A stretch of 64,000 nt of DNA from Chamaecyparis obtusa (GCA_027943335.1 BSBK01008420.1:186001-250000), one strand, 5' to 3'; shown: positions 22,156 to 34,753, numbered from the stretch's first letter. A program made the numbers and translations. The notes: generated by a model not told the origin, from the letters alone.

Positions 22156-23510
22156 GTACAAGTAAGACTCTTTATGAATTATGGTTTAATCATAATCTTA
22201 CTATAAAATATTTTAGAATTTTTGGTAGTAAGTGGTATATCAAGATAAATGATGAGATAGGGAAGTTTGATGCTAGAAGTGATGAAGGAATTTTCATAGG
22301 TTACTCTACTAAGAGAAAGGCTTACAAATTTTTCAATCTAAGGTCAGAAAAGTGATTGAAAGTAACAATGTGAAGATAGATGAAAGGTTTCAAATACAAG
22401 AGAGAATGCATGACTGTAATCAGGTTACAAAGATCAAAGAGGTTGCTGTTGCAGAAGAAGAAGAAATTATTGAGACTAAATGTGGAAATGAGATTTTTGA
22501 TAATGACATAGATAAGACTATTGAGGTTCCCAAAACTCTGAGGTATGTAATGAACAATCATCCTGAAAAACAAATTATTGGTAATAAAAATCAAGGAGTA
22601 TCAAGACAAGATCAAAGGTTAGAGAAGAAATTTATTTTCTTTCTCAAGTTGAACCAAAGAATACAAATGAAGCTTGTAGAGATGAATCTTGGATAAATAC
22701 TATGAAAGAAGAGTTAGATCAGATAAAGAAGAATAACACTTGGAAATTGGTTCCTAGACCTAAGAAAAAAAATGTGATACTAACTAAATGGGTTTTGAGA
22801 AGAAAAATGAATGAACAAGGAGTTGTAGTAAGAAAAAAAGAAAGACTAATATGTAAAGGCTATTCACAACAAGAAGGCATAGATTTTGAGGAGACATTTT
22901 ATCCTTTTGCTAGAATAGAAGCTGTAAGATTATTCTTAGCTTATGTTGCACATAAGAACTTCAAGGTGTATCAGATGGATGTGAAATATAAATTCCTAAT
23001 TTGGGTTCTTGAAGAAGAAGTGTATATAGAACAAGCTGATGGATTTTCTTTATGTGAAGATGGAGACATGGTATGCAAGTTGTAGAAAGCTCTGTATAGG
23101 TTGAAGCAAGCTCCAAGGGCTTGGTATGAAAGGTTAGACAAGTACTTACTACGGCTTGGATTAAGAAAAGGTAATGCTGACAGTAATTTGTATTTAAGAA
23201 CTATTGAAGATGGGGTTTTGATAATAGTAGTCTTTGTTGATGATATTATCTTTGGAGGTAATGATGACCTTTGTGAGAATTTTTCTACGAAAATGGAAAA
23301 TGAATTTGAGATGTCCATGATAGGAGAAATGAAATTCTTTCTTGGACAACAAATAAATTAGAGAAAAGATGGAATTTTTATTTCTCAAACTAAATATCTC
23401 AAAGAAATGTTAATTGTTTTTCGAATGGAGGACTATAAACCAGTTAGCACACCCATGGTGATTGGTAATAAGATGACAGTTGATGATGAATCAAAATGTG
23501 CTTTTTAGAT
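22156..23510 (+). pseudogene. Copia A integrase C-terminus and reverse transcriptase
   Basis: After the inserted element the integrase tail continues as YELWFNHNLTIKYFRIFGSK and DEGIFIGYSTKRKAYKF. The RT starts around 22702 with [18 protein letters not shown], then [32 protein letters not shown] and [11 protein letters not shown] (first catalytic Asp). After a TAG near 23083 it goes on with ALYRLKQAPRAWYERLD and IIVVFVDDIIFGG (the VDD active site intact), then MIGEMKFFLGQQI. Stops at 23083, 23359 and 23506 and frame changes around 22350-22700 break it. RT would copy element RNA in cytoplasmic particles. It is clearly copia-type by gene order and motifs. Confidence 0.85.
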
Positions 23511-24170
23511 TAAGTATAGATTAGTGGTTGGAGGATTATAATATCTAACCCATACCAGACCAGATATTGCTAATGCTCTTGGGATTGTGGTTAGATATTA
23601 GGCAGAAACCAAAGAGACACACCTAGTTGCTATGAAAAGGATACTAAGATATCTGAAAGGAACAATAGACTATGGCTTAATGTATGACATAAATGATAGC
23701 TTTGAACTTCATGCTTATACTGATGCTGATTGGTTAAGAAACATTGATGACAAAAAGAGTACTAGTGGTGCATTTTTCCTTGGGAAAAAGTTGGTTTCAG
23801 GGCTAAGTAAAAAGCAAGATTGTATAGCTCAATCTACTATGGAATCACAGTATTTTGCTACTACTACAAATTGTACTCAAATTGTTTGGATGAAATAAAT
23901 ACTGAAGGAAATTGGAATAACTTTTGATGAGCCTGTGGTTATCCATTGTGATAACACTAGTATAGTAAATATGTCAAAGAATCTGGTGATGCACTTTAAA
24001 GTCAAACATATTTCCATCAAGTATCACTTCTTGACAGACAAGGTGGAAGAGAAGGAAATAAAATTAGAGTATATCAGTACAAAGGAATAAATTGCAACAT
24101 CTTTACAAAGACGTTTCCAAAAGATAGCTTTGAATATCTTAGAGATATGCTTGGGGTTCAAGCGCTTTCT
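23511..24170 (+). pseudogene. Copia A RNase H
   Basis: Begins YLTHTRPDIANALGIVVRY, then KRILRYLKGTIDYGLMYDI. The catalytic positions appear as AYTDADWLRN (Asp), QSTMESQYFA (Glu) and VVIHCDNTSIVNMSKN (Asp). It ends with KVKHISIKYHFLTDKV and KLEYISTKE. In-frame stops lie near 23539, 23599, 23896 and 24088. It follows the RT in the normal copia order and is the last domain before the 3' LTR. Confidence 0.85.
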
Positions 24171-24460
24171 AGTTAGAATTAAATGATGGAGGGATGCATC
24201 AGTCCAGAGTTGTTTCAGGGCCTTATCATATTCTGGACTGGATGTAGGGATATACTCCTCAGGGGGAGTGATCATGGAAGAAAGTTGTTGGAGAAAAGTT
24301 GAAGCTTCTTGGAACCCTTTGCCATTATTGTCAAAGGGGGAGTGTTACTATGAGAAAATACCTATTGTATGGGGAGATAGTATGTAGTACTATTTGGTTG
24401 TAGAGTTTTGGATTGATATAACTTTGGGATGATAGATTTTCCCATATGTTGACATCAATG

Positions 24461-24474
24461 ACAAAGTGAGAGAT
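24461..24474 (+). promoter_or_regulatory. Polypurine tract before the 3' LTR
   Basis: CAAAGTGAGAGAT directly precedes the LTR start TGTTAG. A second, better purine run AAAGGGGGAG lies at about 24334, some 130 bp upstream. Either could prime plus-strand synthesis. Confidence 0.6.
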
Positions 24475-25699
24475 TGTTAGATATTGATAATGCATGGGGT
24501 AGTGATTGATACATTTAATATGTTTAATCACTACATTTTCCCATTAGTATTTTGTCACTGATGTCAACATATGTTTATGTGAAGAGTACATGTTGCTAAT
24601 GTCAGTGTATGGACACTGTATGGATGTTTTAGAAAGTGCAAAGATGGATGAGAGTACAAGAAGATGTTGTGATCTTATATCCAAGATTGCATGATATAAT
24701 ATTTCATATTGAATGAGTTACAATTTTTTTGGTGAGGACTGGTTCCTAGACAGTAATAGTGGAAGTTGATAGAGTGAGTCTCTATGTTTTTGGTATATCG
24801 TACAAAAGATATGGTTTTGGTGTATGTGAGATTAAGAGATGAAAGACAAGGCACTAAAGAATATTCATTGGTTAGTGCAAGGTATGTAAATCTAAATGAT
24901 GTTAGCTATAGCATGTTATCTGGAGAAGACTTATTTGGGATCAGACTTCAGTAGTGTAGTGTGCATTTTTTTTGGTGAATGTGAATTAAGGATGTTAGTC
25001 CTTAATTGTTGTAATGTAATCATTATATACTTATTTTAGATACCGTGTGTATCTTGGCAAGGGTTTATGTAATTGTTTATGTAATTAGGAAAGCCTAATG
25101 GGCAGACCTGATCATGTAGAATGTAATAGGGTATATATGTAAGATCTTTCTTTGGAAAAGATATGGATGAGATATATGTGATTTAAAGGAGATTGTAAGA
25201 GCTGGGAGCTTGTGTTTGCTAGATGAGGAGTAGAGGATTAGTGGTGAGCTTCATTGGAACTAATCAAGAAAAGATAGTTGCTAAGGGACAGTTCAAAAGA
25301 TTGTGTATGTCTCCATATACACTTGTTGTGAACAATAATATTTGAAGGTGGATTTAACCTTCTTTAGGTAGTGAGCCTACCCTTCTTTCTTGACTCCTAA
25401 TAGGGTCTATCCTCTAACAAGGACTGTGTACTCTAATATTTCAATAAGCTTCTAACAAGGATAAATCTTCTAACAAGGATACTATACACTCAATACATCA
25501 TTTGTGGGTGCTAATTCCCACTAGGGTTTTTACCGTTAATAGGGTTTTCCCGAAACCAAAATATTGTGTTGTTGTATTGGCATTCATTGTGTTCATTGGA
25601 TCTGATATTACTGCTACTCAAAGTTTAAAGTTTAATAACATTTCATACAATTAATTTCCTCCCCTCTCTCAGTTGTATTGTGGACTGTTATTCCCAAAA
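24475..25699 (+). repeat. 3' LTR of copia A
   Basis: Matches 15610-16862 from TGTTAGATATTGATAATGCA to TTCCCAAAA, where the terminal CA has become AA. Indels include a duplicated TTTATGTAATTG phrase near 25065. Confidence 0.9.
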
Positions 25700-26060
25700 G
25701 GTTCTTATCACTCTTGGGGCTACTCCATTCACCCCTAATTAAAATTGCTAATCCTACACTTATACTTAGCCACCATGAAGTCAATCTAACAAATAATTTC
25801 ATTCCCCAAGACAAACGTAATAGACCAAGTCAGCCTAGATCCAAAATAATTATAATAATTAATTATTTCATCAAGAATGATCCAACTACCTCATCAACCA
25901 CACCTCAAAAACCCACACCATAGATTTCCATCACTCGAAATATTCCACTATAATCCTCCATAATAAACTAGTGAACTCACATTGAACCAGTTAGCAAAGA
26001 TCAAGCCAGATCTCAAAAACTATTCCACCTAAAGGGATGTGATCAGAGATATAGCATCCA
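25700..26060. repeat. Dispersed repeat R, copy 2
   Basis: Matches 13532-13850. TAGACCAAGTCAGCCTAGAT and TTTCCATCACTC-AAATATTCC are shared. It flanks copia A on the right, while the other copy flanks a solo LTR. Confidence 0.65.
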
Positions 26061-26089
26061 TGAACACAAGGACCCACAAATTTATTTTC

Positions 26090-26640
26090 TCCTTGCCTCT
26101 TATGTATACCAGTCTACAAATGATCCCACCACAAGGATGGATGACCTCTTAGCTTAGTGCAAGCATCCTTCACCTTCTCATCTTAACTTGTGCCTTCAAA
26201 ATCAAAGTACTTTTCAATCTCTATGATTTGATCAAGAAAATCATCTTAATACAATTTTATATCATAATTAGGTGGATTTAAATGTGATTTTATATTAATC
26301 CTAGTTAGGGCTTTCAAAAATCGGTCTTCTCCCCGATCAAGTTCAAGTCCTTAGATTCTATTATTTCCTCTTCATCTTCATTATCACTCACATATTTAAT
26401 ATATCTACTACTTCTTTGGGTTGATTTAATATCTTTCAATTTGGAGGCTATTTGTCTCAACATGTCTATTATGGTGGGAGTTGCATATTTCCTTCCTCAA
26501 TAATGAGAAATTACTATTTGATCCATCTTGTGCATGTTCTCTATAATTTCGAGTCATATTCTCACTCTCTCACCCTATAAAAATCAATTCTAGGGCTTCT
26601 CAATCTTAGGAGATGAAATTTAATCACCACAAGAACAAAA
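26090..26640 (-). pseudogene. Ty3/gypsy gag fragment
   Basis: Reading leftwards from the PBS, the minus strand gives a low-complexity start, then PPNYDIKLY, a stop, DDFLDQIIEIEKYFDFEGT, a stop, DEKVKDACTKLRGHPSLWWDH. The last pieces match the retrotransposon-gag capsid pattern (an aromatic-rich helix followed by K-L-G-A/P-S-L-W-W). Stops (TAA, TAG, TGA) break every part. No pol follows to the left because repeat R begins at about 26060, so the element is truncated there. Assigned by motif inspection only. Confidence 0.6.
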
Positions 26641-26645
26641 TACTT

Positions 26646-26656
26646 TCTCTGATACC
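26646..26656 (-). promoter_or_regulatory. Primer-binding site of the minus-strand gypsy fragment
   Basis: The minus strand reads TGGTATCAGAG just inside ...TATACCA, the presumed LTR end at 26660. It is the tRNA-Met-type PBS. Confidence 0.7.
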
Positions 26657-26659
26657 ACT

Positions 26660-27560
26660 TGGTATAATCATAAACAGAGGGACCTCAAAGTGATTTGTCT
26701 AATTTGTGTAGCAAGAGTCACACAATGGAAACAACAAACTTAACAATTGATAGACAAGAAATATTAGCCTTCACCTTATCAAGAAATCAATTACAATGGA
26801 TCCAAAATATGTAGTCTTACATTCCAGACATACATGCTTGATTACAAATAGAAATAATTAAAAATTCTTTATGTTCCATCTTCTGGAGACTAATCTTCCA
26901 AGGGCTACCTAAACTAGGTAAAATTTCCTTTATTTATACAACTTTGAAGGCATCAAGGTGCCCATGAAAGATTACATTTCCCAATGAGATGAAAATGCAT
27001 TAAAAAGTATAGGTCATGACCTAAATCATAAGGATCCCCCTCCAAAAGAAAAAAAATGAATTGGAATCCCTCAATAAGGTTGGCTCTAGATGTAGCAACA
27101 TCAATAAATCAACCATGGAGATTTTCCAATCAAGAATTTCCTTCACAAGTTCAGAAAACACTTGAACTAGTTATGAAACATGAATAAGTGTTCAATCCCA
27201 CCAAGAATCCACAAGAACTTAACAATAAAGTAACCAAACTAGGTGGAAACATAGGTGAAGGTTCAACTTGATGCTAGGAAATCACCTTGAGGTTCACAAA
27301 ACCCAAAAATCCAAACTCTGGGTACAGTGAAAGAAGCTTAGAGATTGTAAAAATTGTAAAATAGGAAAAAATATTTTTGGTTGATGTAAAATTGCCAAGA
27401 AACCCAAGATGATCCTCCATCAAGAGGCCTATTGACTTAATTACTATGGACACTATTCTTATTCTTGAGGGTGTAGACTATGGGCTTGATGAAATTTAAT
27501 TGAATATAGCATGGAAGAATGTGAGATAAAGGAATGTGTAATCAATCTATACAAGGGGAC
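26660..27560 (-). repeat. Probable 5' LTR/leader of the gypsy fragment (outer end uncertain)
   Basis: Starts TGGTATAATC next to the PBS, so on the minus strand the LTR ends in ...TACCA. There is no ORF. The outer boundary is not defined. It is bounded by the next LTR at 27570. Confidence 0.45.
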
Positions 27561-27569
27561 CCAAGAGGG

Positions 27570-28545
27570 TGTTATAATTCTTAGGCACTAAGAGGAGGGG
27601 GTAAATCAATACAAACCAATTATAAAATCACTCAACCATTGATCTAAATAACTTCAATAATAATTTATAAATCACAAATCATATAACTGAAGTAAACAAG
27701 TTAATGTAAACAAAATCAAACATCAACAAAATCATCACACATGACATAATGATTTTTACATAGAAACCCTTGGTTAGTGGGAAAAACCATAGTGTGGATG
27801 ATACCCACAAGATCACTACTATAATAAAATGAGGTTTCCCTATTAGGAGCTTACAACTACCCTTTCTAAGGGTTCACCTTATAAGAAGTGATTAGTACCT
27901 TGTTAGAAGTATAATCAGATCTATTGAGATCTACTTTGTTAAAATATTTCAACACTTTGTTAGGAGCTCATCTGGTTAAGGGATCTACAATTAGAACCTA
28001 TTTAAGTTCACCCAGTTAAAGGATTTTCTTGTTGTAACTACTAGGGAACAACAAGTTGAGTGATCTAAATGTAGCACTAACTACTTGAGAGATCCAATTC
28101 TTTTTGTTCTTTGTTGCACTAACTTCTTGAGAGATCCAATCCTTTCTCTTCTCTCTATATCTTCTCACAACTCTAGTAATATCTTCTTCTTCTTCTTCTT
28201 CTTCTTCTACCTCCTCCTGATATTTTGAGCTAGAAAGGCAATTTTAGGCTAGTTTGAGAATAGTTTCAATTTTGAAATCAGTTAATTAGCTTAATATCAT
28301 ATTCATTTCTAATTTTAAGGCTGTCACTAATGGAGGCTTTCTGAGAGCTTATAATTAGCATACTTAAATAGAGATCCATAGGCTATTTATTAATTTTATT
28401 TGCATTACATAGCTCTTAAATTGTGGCATTTAGTTTATTTTATTCATTTATTATAAAACTAACTCTATGAAGGTACTTTTACTAGTACATAATATGTTTA
28501 TGATTTTATTAACCTTTCTATACAACCCTCCTTTCTGATCCAACA
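27570..28545 (-). mobile_element. Copia-type LTR on the minus strand, probably solo
   Basis: On the minus strand it begins TGTTGGATCAGAAAGGAGGG and ends CTCCTCTTAGTGCC...TATAACA. It contains the family phrases (AACCAAGGG, CCTAATAGGGAAACC, GTTTTTCCCACTA). The order mirrors the LTRs at 12335 and 46838 in reverse. No PBS follows its 3' end and no clear TSD is seen, so it may be solo or truncated. Confidence 0.6.
28182..28208. repeat. (TTC)n microsatellite
   Basis: About nine uninterrupted TTC/CTT units inside the minus-strand LTR. Confidence 0.9.
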
Positions 28546-30419
28546 CATCTTTACGTGTATCAAAGTCAACAATTCTAGGAATATCTAATTAATGTATGTA
28601 GAAAATTTCAAAGAAATATGGAAAAACTCATGAAGTCTATACAAAATGAATATAATTAGAACATATAATTGCACATGAAACCTAATGAAGAGCACATATA
28701 ACCATCAAATCAAAGATTCATACAAAGGATATCTAATACCAAAATTAGGATGGAAATGTTATAAGTCGGGTTCACCAAAATGTACAAAAAGGAAAAGAAA
28801 GAGGGGACCAATGCATGCAAGGGAGATTTGATGTTCCCCCTTTTCCTAATGCACAATCAAAATGAAGATGACATAATAGACTCAAGTAGGACTTGAAGTG
28901 CTAAGATGGTAAATGATCCTTCACAATAATGTATTAGAATAAGTTAGGTTAAAGGGGTAATGATTGGATGATGAAAGATAGAAGAAAGAATAAGCCAATG
29001 TGACAAGCTTTAGACTACACAGATTGACCAAAAATAGAAAGTAATCTTTAAGACCTAAAAATAGTAACTAGAAAGTAGTACCAACCTATGATTTCAATCT
29101 GAAGTTGAGTTGTAGGGAAGAAGTCACCTGGAGAATCTTGTTCCTAGGAAGAGGTTTTTTGAGTGGTCCTATTCCTAGCACTTTTTGATGATATGAATTC
29201 TTGACTATCTATCAAATCATGTACTTTGCATATCTACAATGATAGGTTTATTGCTTATTACTGTACATACAAAAATAAGAAAATGTTGGGTTGAAAGGGG
29301 TTTTCCTTGGTCAAACAACAGTTGAGAAATCAACCTTAAAACAAAAATAGAAATTAAATTGCATAAATGTAAAGGTAAAATATTAGATCCAGCTTGTAAA
29401 TGTATGTACCTTCATAATCCAATATTGAGATTATGATGTCTATAAAGATGCTTGTTTGAATGTAGTTTTTTGTTGAGTGTGAATCTTGGAATTTGAAGTA
29501 GAATAAAGGATGAATCTCATAAATTCATAGATCCATGAATATGCCTCAAATATCTTCAATATTGTTATACTTCATAAACTCTTGCCTTGAAGAATGCTTG
29601 CAGATGGATAAAATATATTTTTTCTTGATTAAAAAGTCTTGTACTTGGTTATCATGGGAGAGAGAAGCTATCAGAAATGGAGATGATTTCCTTCAAAGAT
29701 ATCTTAGATAGTTAAAAATATGATCTTGAATGTATGGATTGAAAATTGTAGGAGAGAACTTGAAATATTGATCTTGAATACAAAAATGAGGAGAGATAGG
29801 CCACTTTTGTACCTCACAATATTTCAAGGTTCAAAATTCAAGTAAGGCCAACAAAGATAGAAAAGCCCTTGTCATGCCCACTAGAAAGGACCTTGAATCA
29901 AATTTGGGGCCAAACATTGGGGAAGAGGATGATCTCTTCCTCCTAGATGAGGCTCAAATTTAAATTAAAACTCAAGGAAGAGGAAAATGTGCCAGAGATG
30001 CAAGAGTTTGGTTGAAAGCATTAAAATAGGGCCTAATTGAGCATATAATTATAAGTTCTTATAATTTAGGAGAGTAGAATTAGGTATAACAACTCTAGCA
30101 CAAAAAATGATATACCCAACCACATATGATAATGGTTACTTGTATGCAACTAGAAGAATGTTATTTCTTAAATAAACTTAAGAAATTATGCATAGTTTAA
30201 ATGAGTACACCAAAATCATTGTGGTGTTAGAATTTAAAATTCTTACTTCCATATTGGGATTTGAACTACACATATCCAAATAAAAATGGTTATGTAGGAT
30301 AATAAGGTTTCTTTTTCATTCATTTCCTATCTTCTTTTGGTGGCCAAGATATGAATAAAAGTGTACATTTGTGCTCATTATCTCATTCTTCCCTTAGTTT
30401 TCTATGGATACTCATCACA
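28546..30419 (-). other. Non-coding, gypsy leader-like repeat DNA
   Basis: No ORF. GGGTTCACCAAAATG (about 28765) and GTTTTCCTTGGTCAAAC (about 29300) correspond in order to 10670 and 11230 of the minus-strand gypsy region. It is likely a remnant leader or LTR of a related element. 30010-30419 shows nothing identifiable. Confidence 0.35.
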
Positions 30420-30910
30420 TGTAATGTCCCTAGTGGGATTCTATAATGATTCTTTTGTCAATTAAGTTGGAAAGCCCAGTCAATTACCTAATTCCTCCTT
30501 TTTAATTTGTCAAATGATTGCAATTAAAATAGATGAGGGTGCTTAATTGCTATTTCTGATTTGTATCTACGAATATGTGCCAAATTGGATATTGGATGGA
30601 TAGCAATGTCTGATAAAATATGGTATGAATGTTATTTCTTAATCACTTGTGGGCATGATGTCGTGTTTAATGTAGGATATTCTTATGAGATAATTTGATT
30701 TCTATGTCAATTTGGTTATGGAATTATCAGGTTGTGTCTAATCTGAAAATAATATGTCATCGATTCTGCTAAGAGATGATTGCCTCAAATAGAGCCGGTC
30801 TAGGTAATGAAGATATGATCCTTAATTATATGTAATTGAAAATTGATATTTTTCTTATGGCAGTAACATTGCTATCTTGGGTATGCTCTTTCAACTCTTA
30901 CAATGTCTAG

Positions 30911-30918
30911 TATATAAA
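30911..30918 (+). promoter_or_regulatory. Possible LTR TATA box
   Basis: TATATAAATG follows GTCTAG inside the solo LTR, with GCGGTAGTTTCTGTC about 20-35 bp downstream where a start site would lie. Orientation agrees with TG...CA on the plus strand, but this is a guess. Confidence 0.4.
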
Positions 30919-31760
30919 TGTCGCTTTAATAGCGGTAGTTTCTGTCTCAAAAAATGTATTGTAATCATGCAGTGATTGTTGGGATACTGTGTCTGTTATA
31001 TACTATCTCTCCTTGCAATCAAAGACGTTGTCTTTGATATAAATTTATGTGCTTACCTTCGATTAATGCCTAAGAAGGCAATTGCCCGATATGAGCAGAT
31101 CCAAATGGATTATATGTAAGGGTTATTGTTGATGACCTTCGATTCCCCATTCCCTCCCTGCATTCAAAATATTTATTGCTTGTCCCATGTAACCTTCTAG
31201 AGACACGTCTCTTCATGATGATGCATCCTAAATCGTATCCTTTTGACAATTGGTTAATATAGTAATCGTTGTCAATAACAATATTAGACAACGGGCTAGC
31301 ACTTAATACGTCAACATCGCATTAATGAATCGTTGGCAATAATTAGTGACGAGTCTCCCTTATACGCGGTATGTTGATAATCGACCAGTGTCGTGTTCCC
31401 ACTTAAGAGTATCAACTTAGTAAATAACTTGACTAAGCGACTGTTTATGCACTCATTCGTTTGTCTTTGATTGATAAACAATACCTCTTGACCATTTATC
31501 GCCATATACACTTGATGGTGTCATCTATAGCATTAATGCTCCTTCCCTTATCAAAGAATTCTTCAAAACTATATTCAGATATTTATTCGACCATATAGTA
31601 CGAGCTTAACACATATCGTGGCTGTTCATTTCAAGTTTTAGTTTCCACGCATGCCCAGGCTTTTGGCCATCGATTATTCCTCATAGTTTATGTGTTAATT
31701 GTTTACAATGATTAATACCTCACTTGAATTCCATTCAAATGTTACTATCGCTCGAAGTAA

Positions 31761-31980
31761 TATTTACCATTATATTATTATTTTATTATTAATAATATAG
31801 ATAATATAATAATAAATTATATCATAATCAATTTATGTTGTTCATTTATTGATATTATCTATTTCGTAAATATATTACAATTATATTATATTAAAATATT
31901 TTGTTTTATAATTTATTTTAATAATATTATGTTATATTATTTATTATAATAATATTATAATTATATTATTTATTAAGTTC
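31761..31980. repeat. AT-only low-complexity tract
   Basis: A 220-bp stretch of TATTATTA / ATAATATTAT words with only a handful of C or G, rich in small palindromes, near the 3' end of the solo LTR. Confidence 0.85.
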
Positions 31981-32002
31981 TATTTAAAACGGGGACATCA
32001 CA

Positions 32003-32703
32003 TCACATTTATACCTTTTTTAATTGTAACTCATTTTACACTTTCTTTTTTACTTATTTTCACATTTGGATATTATTGTTGTACAACTCTTTCTTTTCCT
32101 CTTGTCTCAATAGATCTTCCTTGTTTTAAGTCTATATGTTATGAACTAACCATATTTTTAGGTGTTGATTGTGAATATTTTGTTTTCTTTGAACATCATA
32201 TTGAACACTATCCTACATATGTACCTCTAGAAAAAAAATAGGTTTCATTCAAGCCTTACAAATTCTAGATGACCATGTGCTATATTCAATGACACTAATG
32301 ATTGCAAGAATGTGACAAGTGAAAGAAATATTTATTTTTTAATGAGGTATATTGCTCCTTTTCTAATTAATGCATATGATCATGAAATTTTTCAATACAA
32401 GGGTGCATGCACAATAATGTGATCAAGGTGAACTTAATGAGAGTGAGATAACATTTATTCAAAAACATGCCTGTAGACCTTGATAATCTTGCTTGTACAA
32501 TTGCATATGCAAAAGGTTGAGCTGCCTATGACTTTCTTCATCAGATAGTTGAAAAACATTTTTTTTTGTTCTTTTGGTTTTTGAAAATATGTTGCAATAC
32601 CAATATAAGAAATAATTAGGGTCTCCTGCTCTTTCTTTATCAATTCCACAAGGCCATCTACCCTCCGCCCCAACCTCCCCTGATTATTCAGGAGTTCACC
32701 TAG
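32003..32703. other. Intergenic, nothing identified
   Basis: AT-rich DNA with no credible ORF, RNA or element terminus apart from the TSD at 32003-32007. Confidence 0.4.
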
Positions 32704-33546
32704 GAGGATTCCCCTTCGAAAACCAACAATCTCACTCATTCCACCTCCCACTCCATCCGTGAAATCAAGGAGGCAGATCTTGTCCATACAGATGATAAAA
32801 GCTGCAAAAGGTGTGTGAAAAACCCTTTCGAAAGAGGGGAGGAGGTTGAGGAATCCCATGTCTCTGAGTCCCTAGATACTAAAGATTTGAAGGAGTCTGA
32901 CAGTACCCCTGAGACTGATAGAAAGCCAAAAAAATAGAGGATCTTGGATAGCCAGGTCAAGCTGGAGGTGGACTTAGGTAGCTCTAGTCGCCGCCGGTCT
33001 AATAGAATTGCTAAGGAGCAGTGCAAAACCAAAATCAAGGAAATGACTTTGATGGAGAAGTCCCTGTCAAAAAAAGACTCCCACTCCACTAAGTTGATTG
33101 AGGGCTCTTCTGATGATCACCCGAGTCCGACCACGACTGGCACCACTCCCCCTCTCAAACCTCATTAAACCATGGAAGCTCCTCATAGCACTACTCCACC
33201 CCTGGCCTCCCCTCATGACCATCAGACCAAGTCTCCCACTACCGAGCACAACTTTGTGCCTCTGGATGGAAATGACAGATTTAAGGGCACCCTCAAGCTG
33301 ACGTTCTTTGATTTCGACAATGAGATAGCTGGCATCAAACAGGACTTGCAGGAACTCAAGAACCACATTTTGATGACTAACAAGTTTGCTCTTAAGGTCA
33401 TGCATGCTTTGGCTATGACCCTCTGCACTATGTAGGAAAATCTGGCCGGTGGCAAACTGGAGGCCAACAAAGACAATAAAGACTTCTTCCTGTTCCTATA
33501 GGAAGAGTGGGCCATGACCCTGATGTCCAAACATCTAGGTGGGAGA
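32704..33546 (+). pseudogene. Unidentified gene or LINE-ORF1-like pseudogene
   Basis: One plus-strand frame stays protein-like for about 280 codons despite TAG/TAA at 32935, 33166, 33433 and near 33499. Composition shifts to higher GC than its neighbours, as expected of former coding DNA. Visible parts: an acidic Ser/Glu-rich stretch (VEESHVSESLDTKDLKESD), a basic cluster SSSRRRSNRIAKEQ, a Ser/Thr/Pro/His-rich linker, then an amphipathic segment (FDNEIAGIKQDLQELKNHIL) that could be a coiled coil. I do not recognise the family. A charged, coiled-coil ORF1 of a LINE or a captured nuclear gene fragment are both possible. Opposite-strand open frames here are shadows. No start codon or promoter could be fixed. 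Confidence 0.4.
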
Positions 33547-34753
33547 TCCTAGTTGTTGCTGCTGTCATGAGGTTTTTATTTTTGATTGGGCTTGGCCCTA
33601 AGTTCTCTTTGTTGGTTTCCTGTTTCAAGGTTAATCCTCCTAGTTCATGGTCTAACCTTGCATGACATGATATTGTTAATTTAATTGCTACTACTTGCTT
33701 AAGATACTCTAGTTCAATCTTTTTGAAAAGAACTATTTTGTTTATTTTTGATAGAGACAGATTAGACATTATTTTTTCTGTTGTTAAACTAGTGATAAAA
33801 TGCTCTAGACTAGTGCTATTAATGTGTTTCTAGTCCTATTGTACCATGCGCCAACACCCTCTTGCTGCTCTTATTTATCAAAAACAATTAAGAAATATTA
33901 AGGTATTCTATGTAATAAATGTTGTGAACTATTGAAAATATTATTGTGTGCATATACAATTGATTTTTATAAACACGATTTTCCCATTCTATTTTTTATA
34001 ATTTATCATTTTAATTGTTGAAAGTTGTCTCTTGTTTTTTGTAGAGCATTGAAAATTAAGATGGACATGCACATACAAATGGGTTATAAGTGGCTAACAA
34101 GTTTGAATCAAACATATGATTTGGAAATACTTGAACTGATAATATTTTAGAGGATTTATCAACCGTGATCAAAAGTAAACATTTCTCATTTATGTTTGGA
34201 TTAGACCATTTGAAATATGCATCCCTTATGTCAATAAGCCCTATGTCTATTGGTGAAGTTGAAAGGTTCTCATTGAGCCCACCAGAGATCAAGACTTGAT
34301 GAGTACAAGACTTGGTGAGTACAAGACTCCAACATAAAAAATAGGGATGAGACTGAGATCATGACCTAAGAAAATTTGATAGAATAGATACCCCTTAGTC
34401 CTTAGCTCTTAGCTGAAGAAATTCAGCCTATAATTTATACTCCCATATAGAATAACTACATGTCAATAAATTTATATAAAACCTTTCATTAAAAAGTCAT
34501 CTATTTCACCCTATATGAATCATCAGTCACATTCTTTGTTTTCTAAAAGGCTTTATCGAGTGTATCAATGTGACAAGAAGTTTGAGTATATCTAAACAAA
34601 AGTTATGTTTCCATAGTTTTCATTACCTACCAAGCATCAAAATTGGTTTGATCATATCGATAGTGAAAACAAATTAGACAAAGGTCATACTCAGTACAAT
34701 AAATAAAAATTTGACATGGTTGATGACCTCCATCCCAATCTAACTGGCCAGTT
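33547..34753. other. Intergenic, nothing firm
   Basis: No motif-bearing ORF. TTGATGAGTACAAGACTTGGTGAGTACAAGACT near 34295-34328 is a short tandem duplication. Confidence 0.4.

Larger units (their letters stand above)
15610..25699 (+). mobile_element. Ty1/copia retrotransposon A, both LTRs present, nested TIR element inside
   Basis: LTRs at 15610-16862 and 24475-25699 flank a PBS, gag, protease, integrase, RT and RNase H in copia order on the plus strand. A 3.2-kb TIR element at 18932-22152 splits the integrase. The LTRs have diverged visibly by substitutions and small indels, and every domain has stops, so the element is old. The flanks (CCCTT left, GGTTC right) do not form a TSD, which suggests later rearrangement or mutation of one end. 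Confidence 0.9.
30420..32002 (+). mobile_element. 1583-bp solo LTR with perfect TSD
   Basis: It begins TGTAATGTCCCTAGTGGG and ends GGGGACATCACA, so the termini are inverted (TGTRATGTCCC). Both sides carry TCACA (30415-30419 and 32003-32007). There is no PBS, PPT or second copy nearby. TG...CA ends, inverted terminal bases and a 5-bp TSD are the hallmarks of an LTR left by recombination. The superfamily cannot be decided. The terminal sequence is like many plant gypsy LTRs. Confidence 0.85.

Noticed and set aside
32736..33405. Long minus-strand open frames of 112-134 codons
   Set aside because: They are opposite-strand shadows of the plus-strand charged reading frame, which has more protein-like composition.
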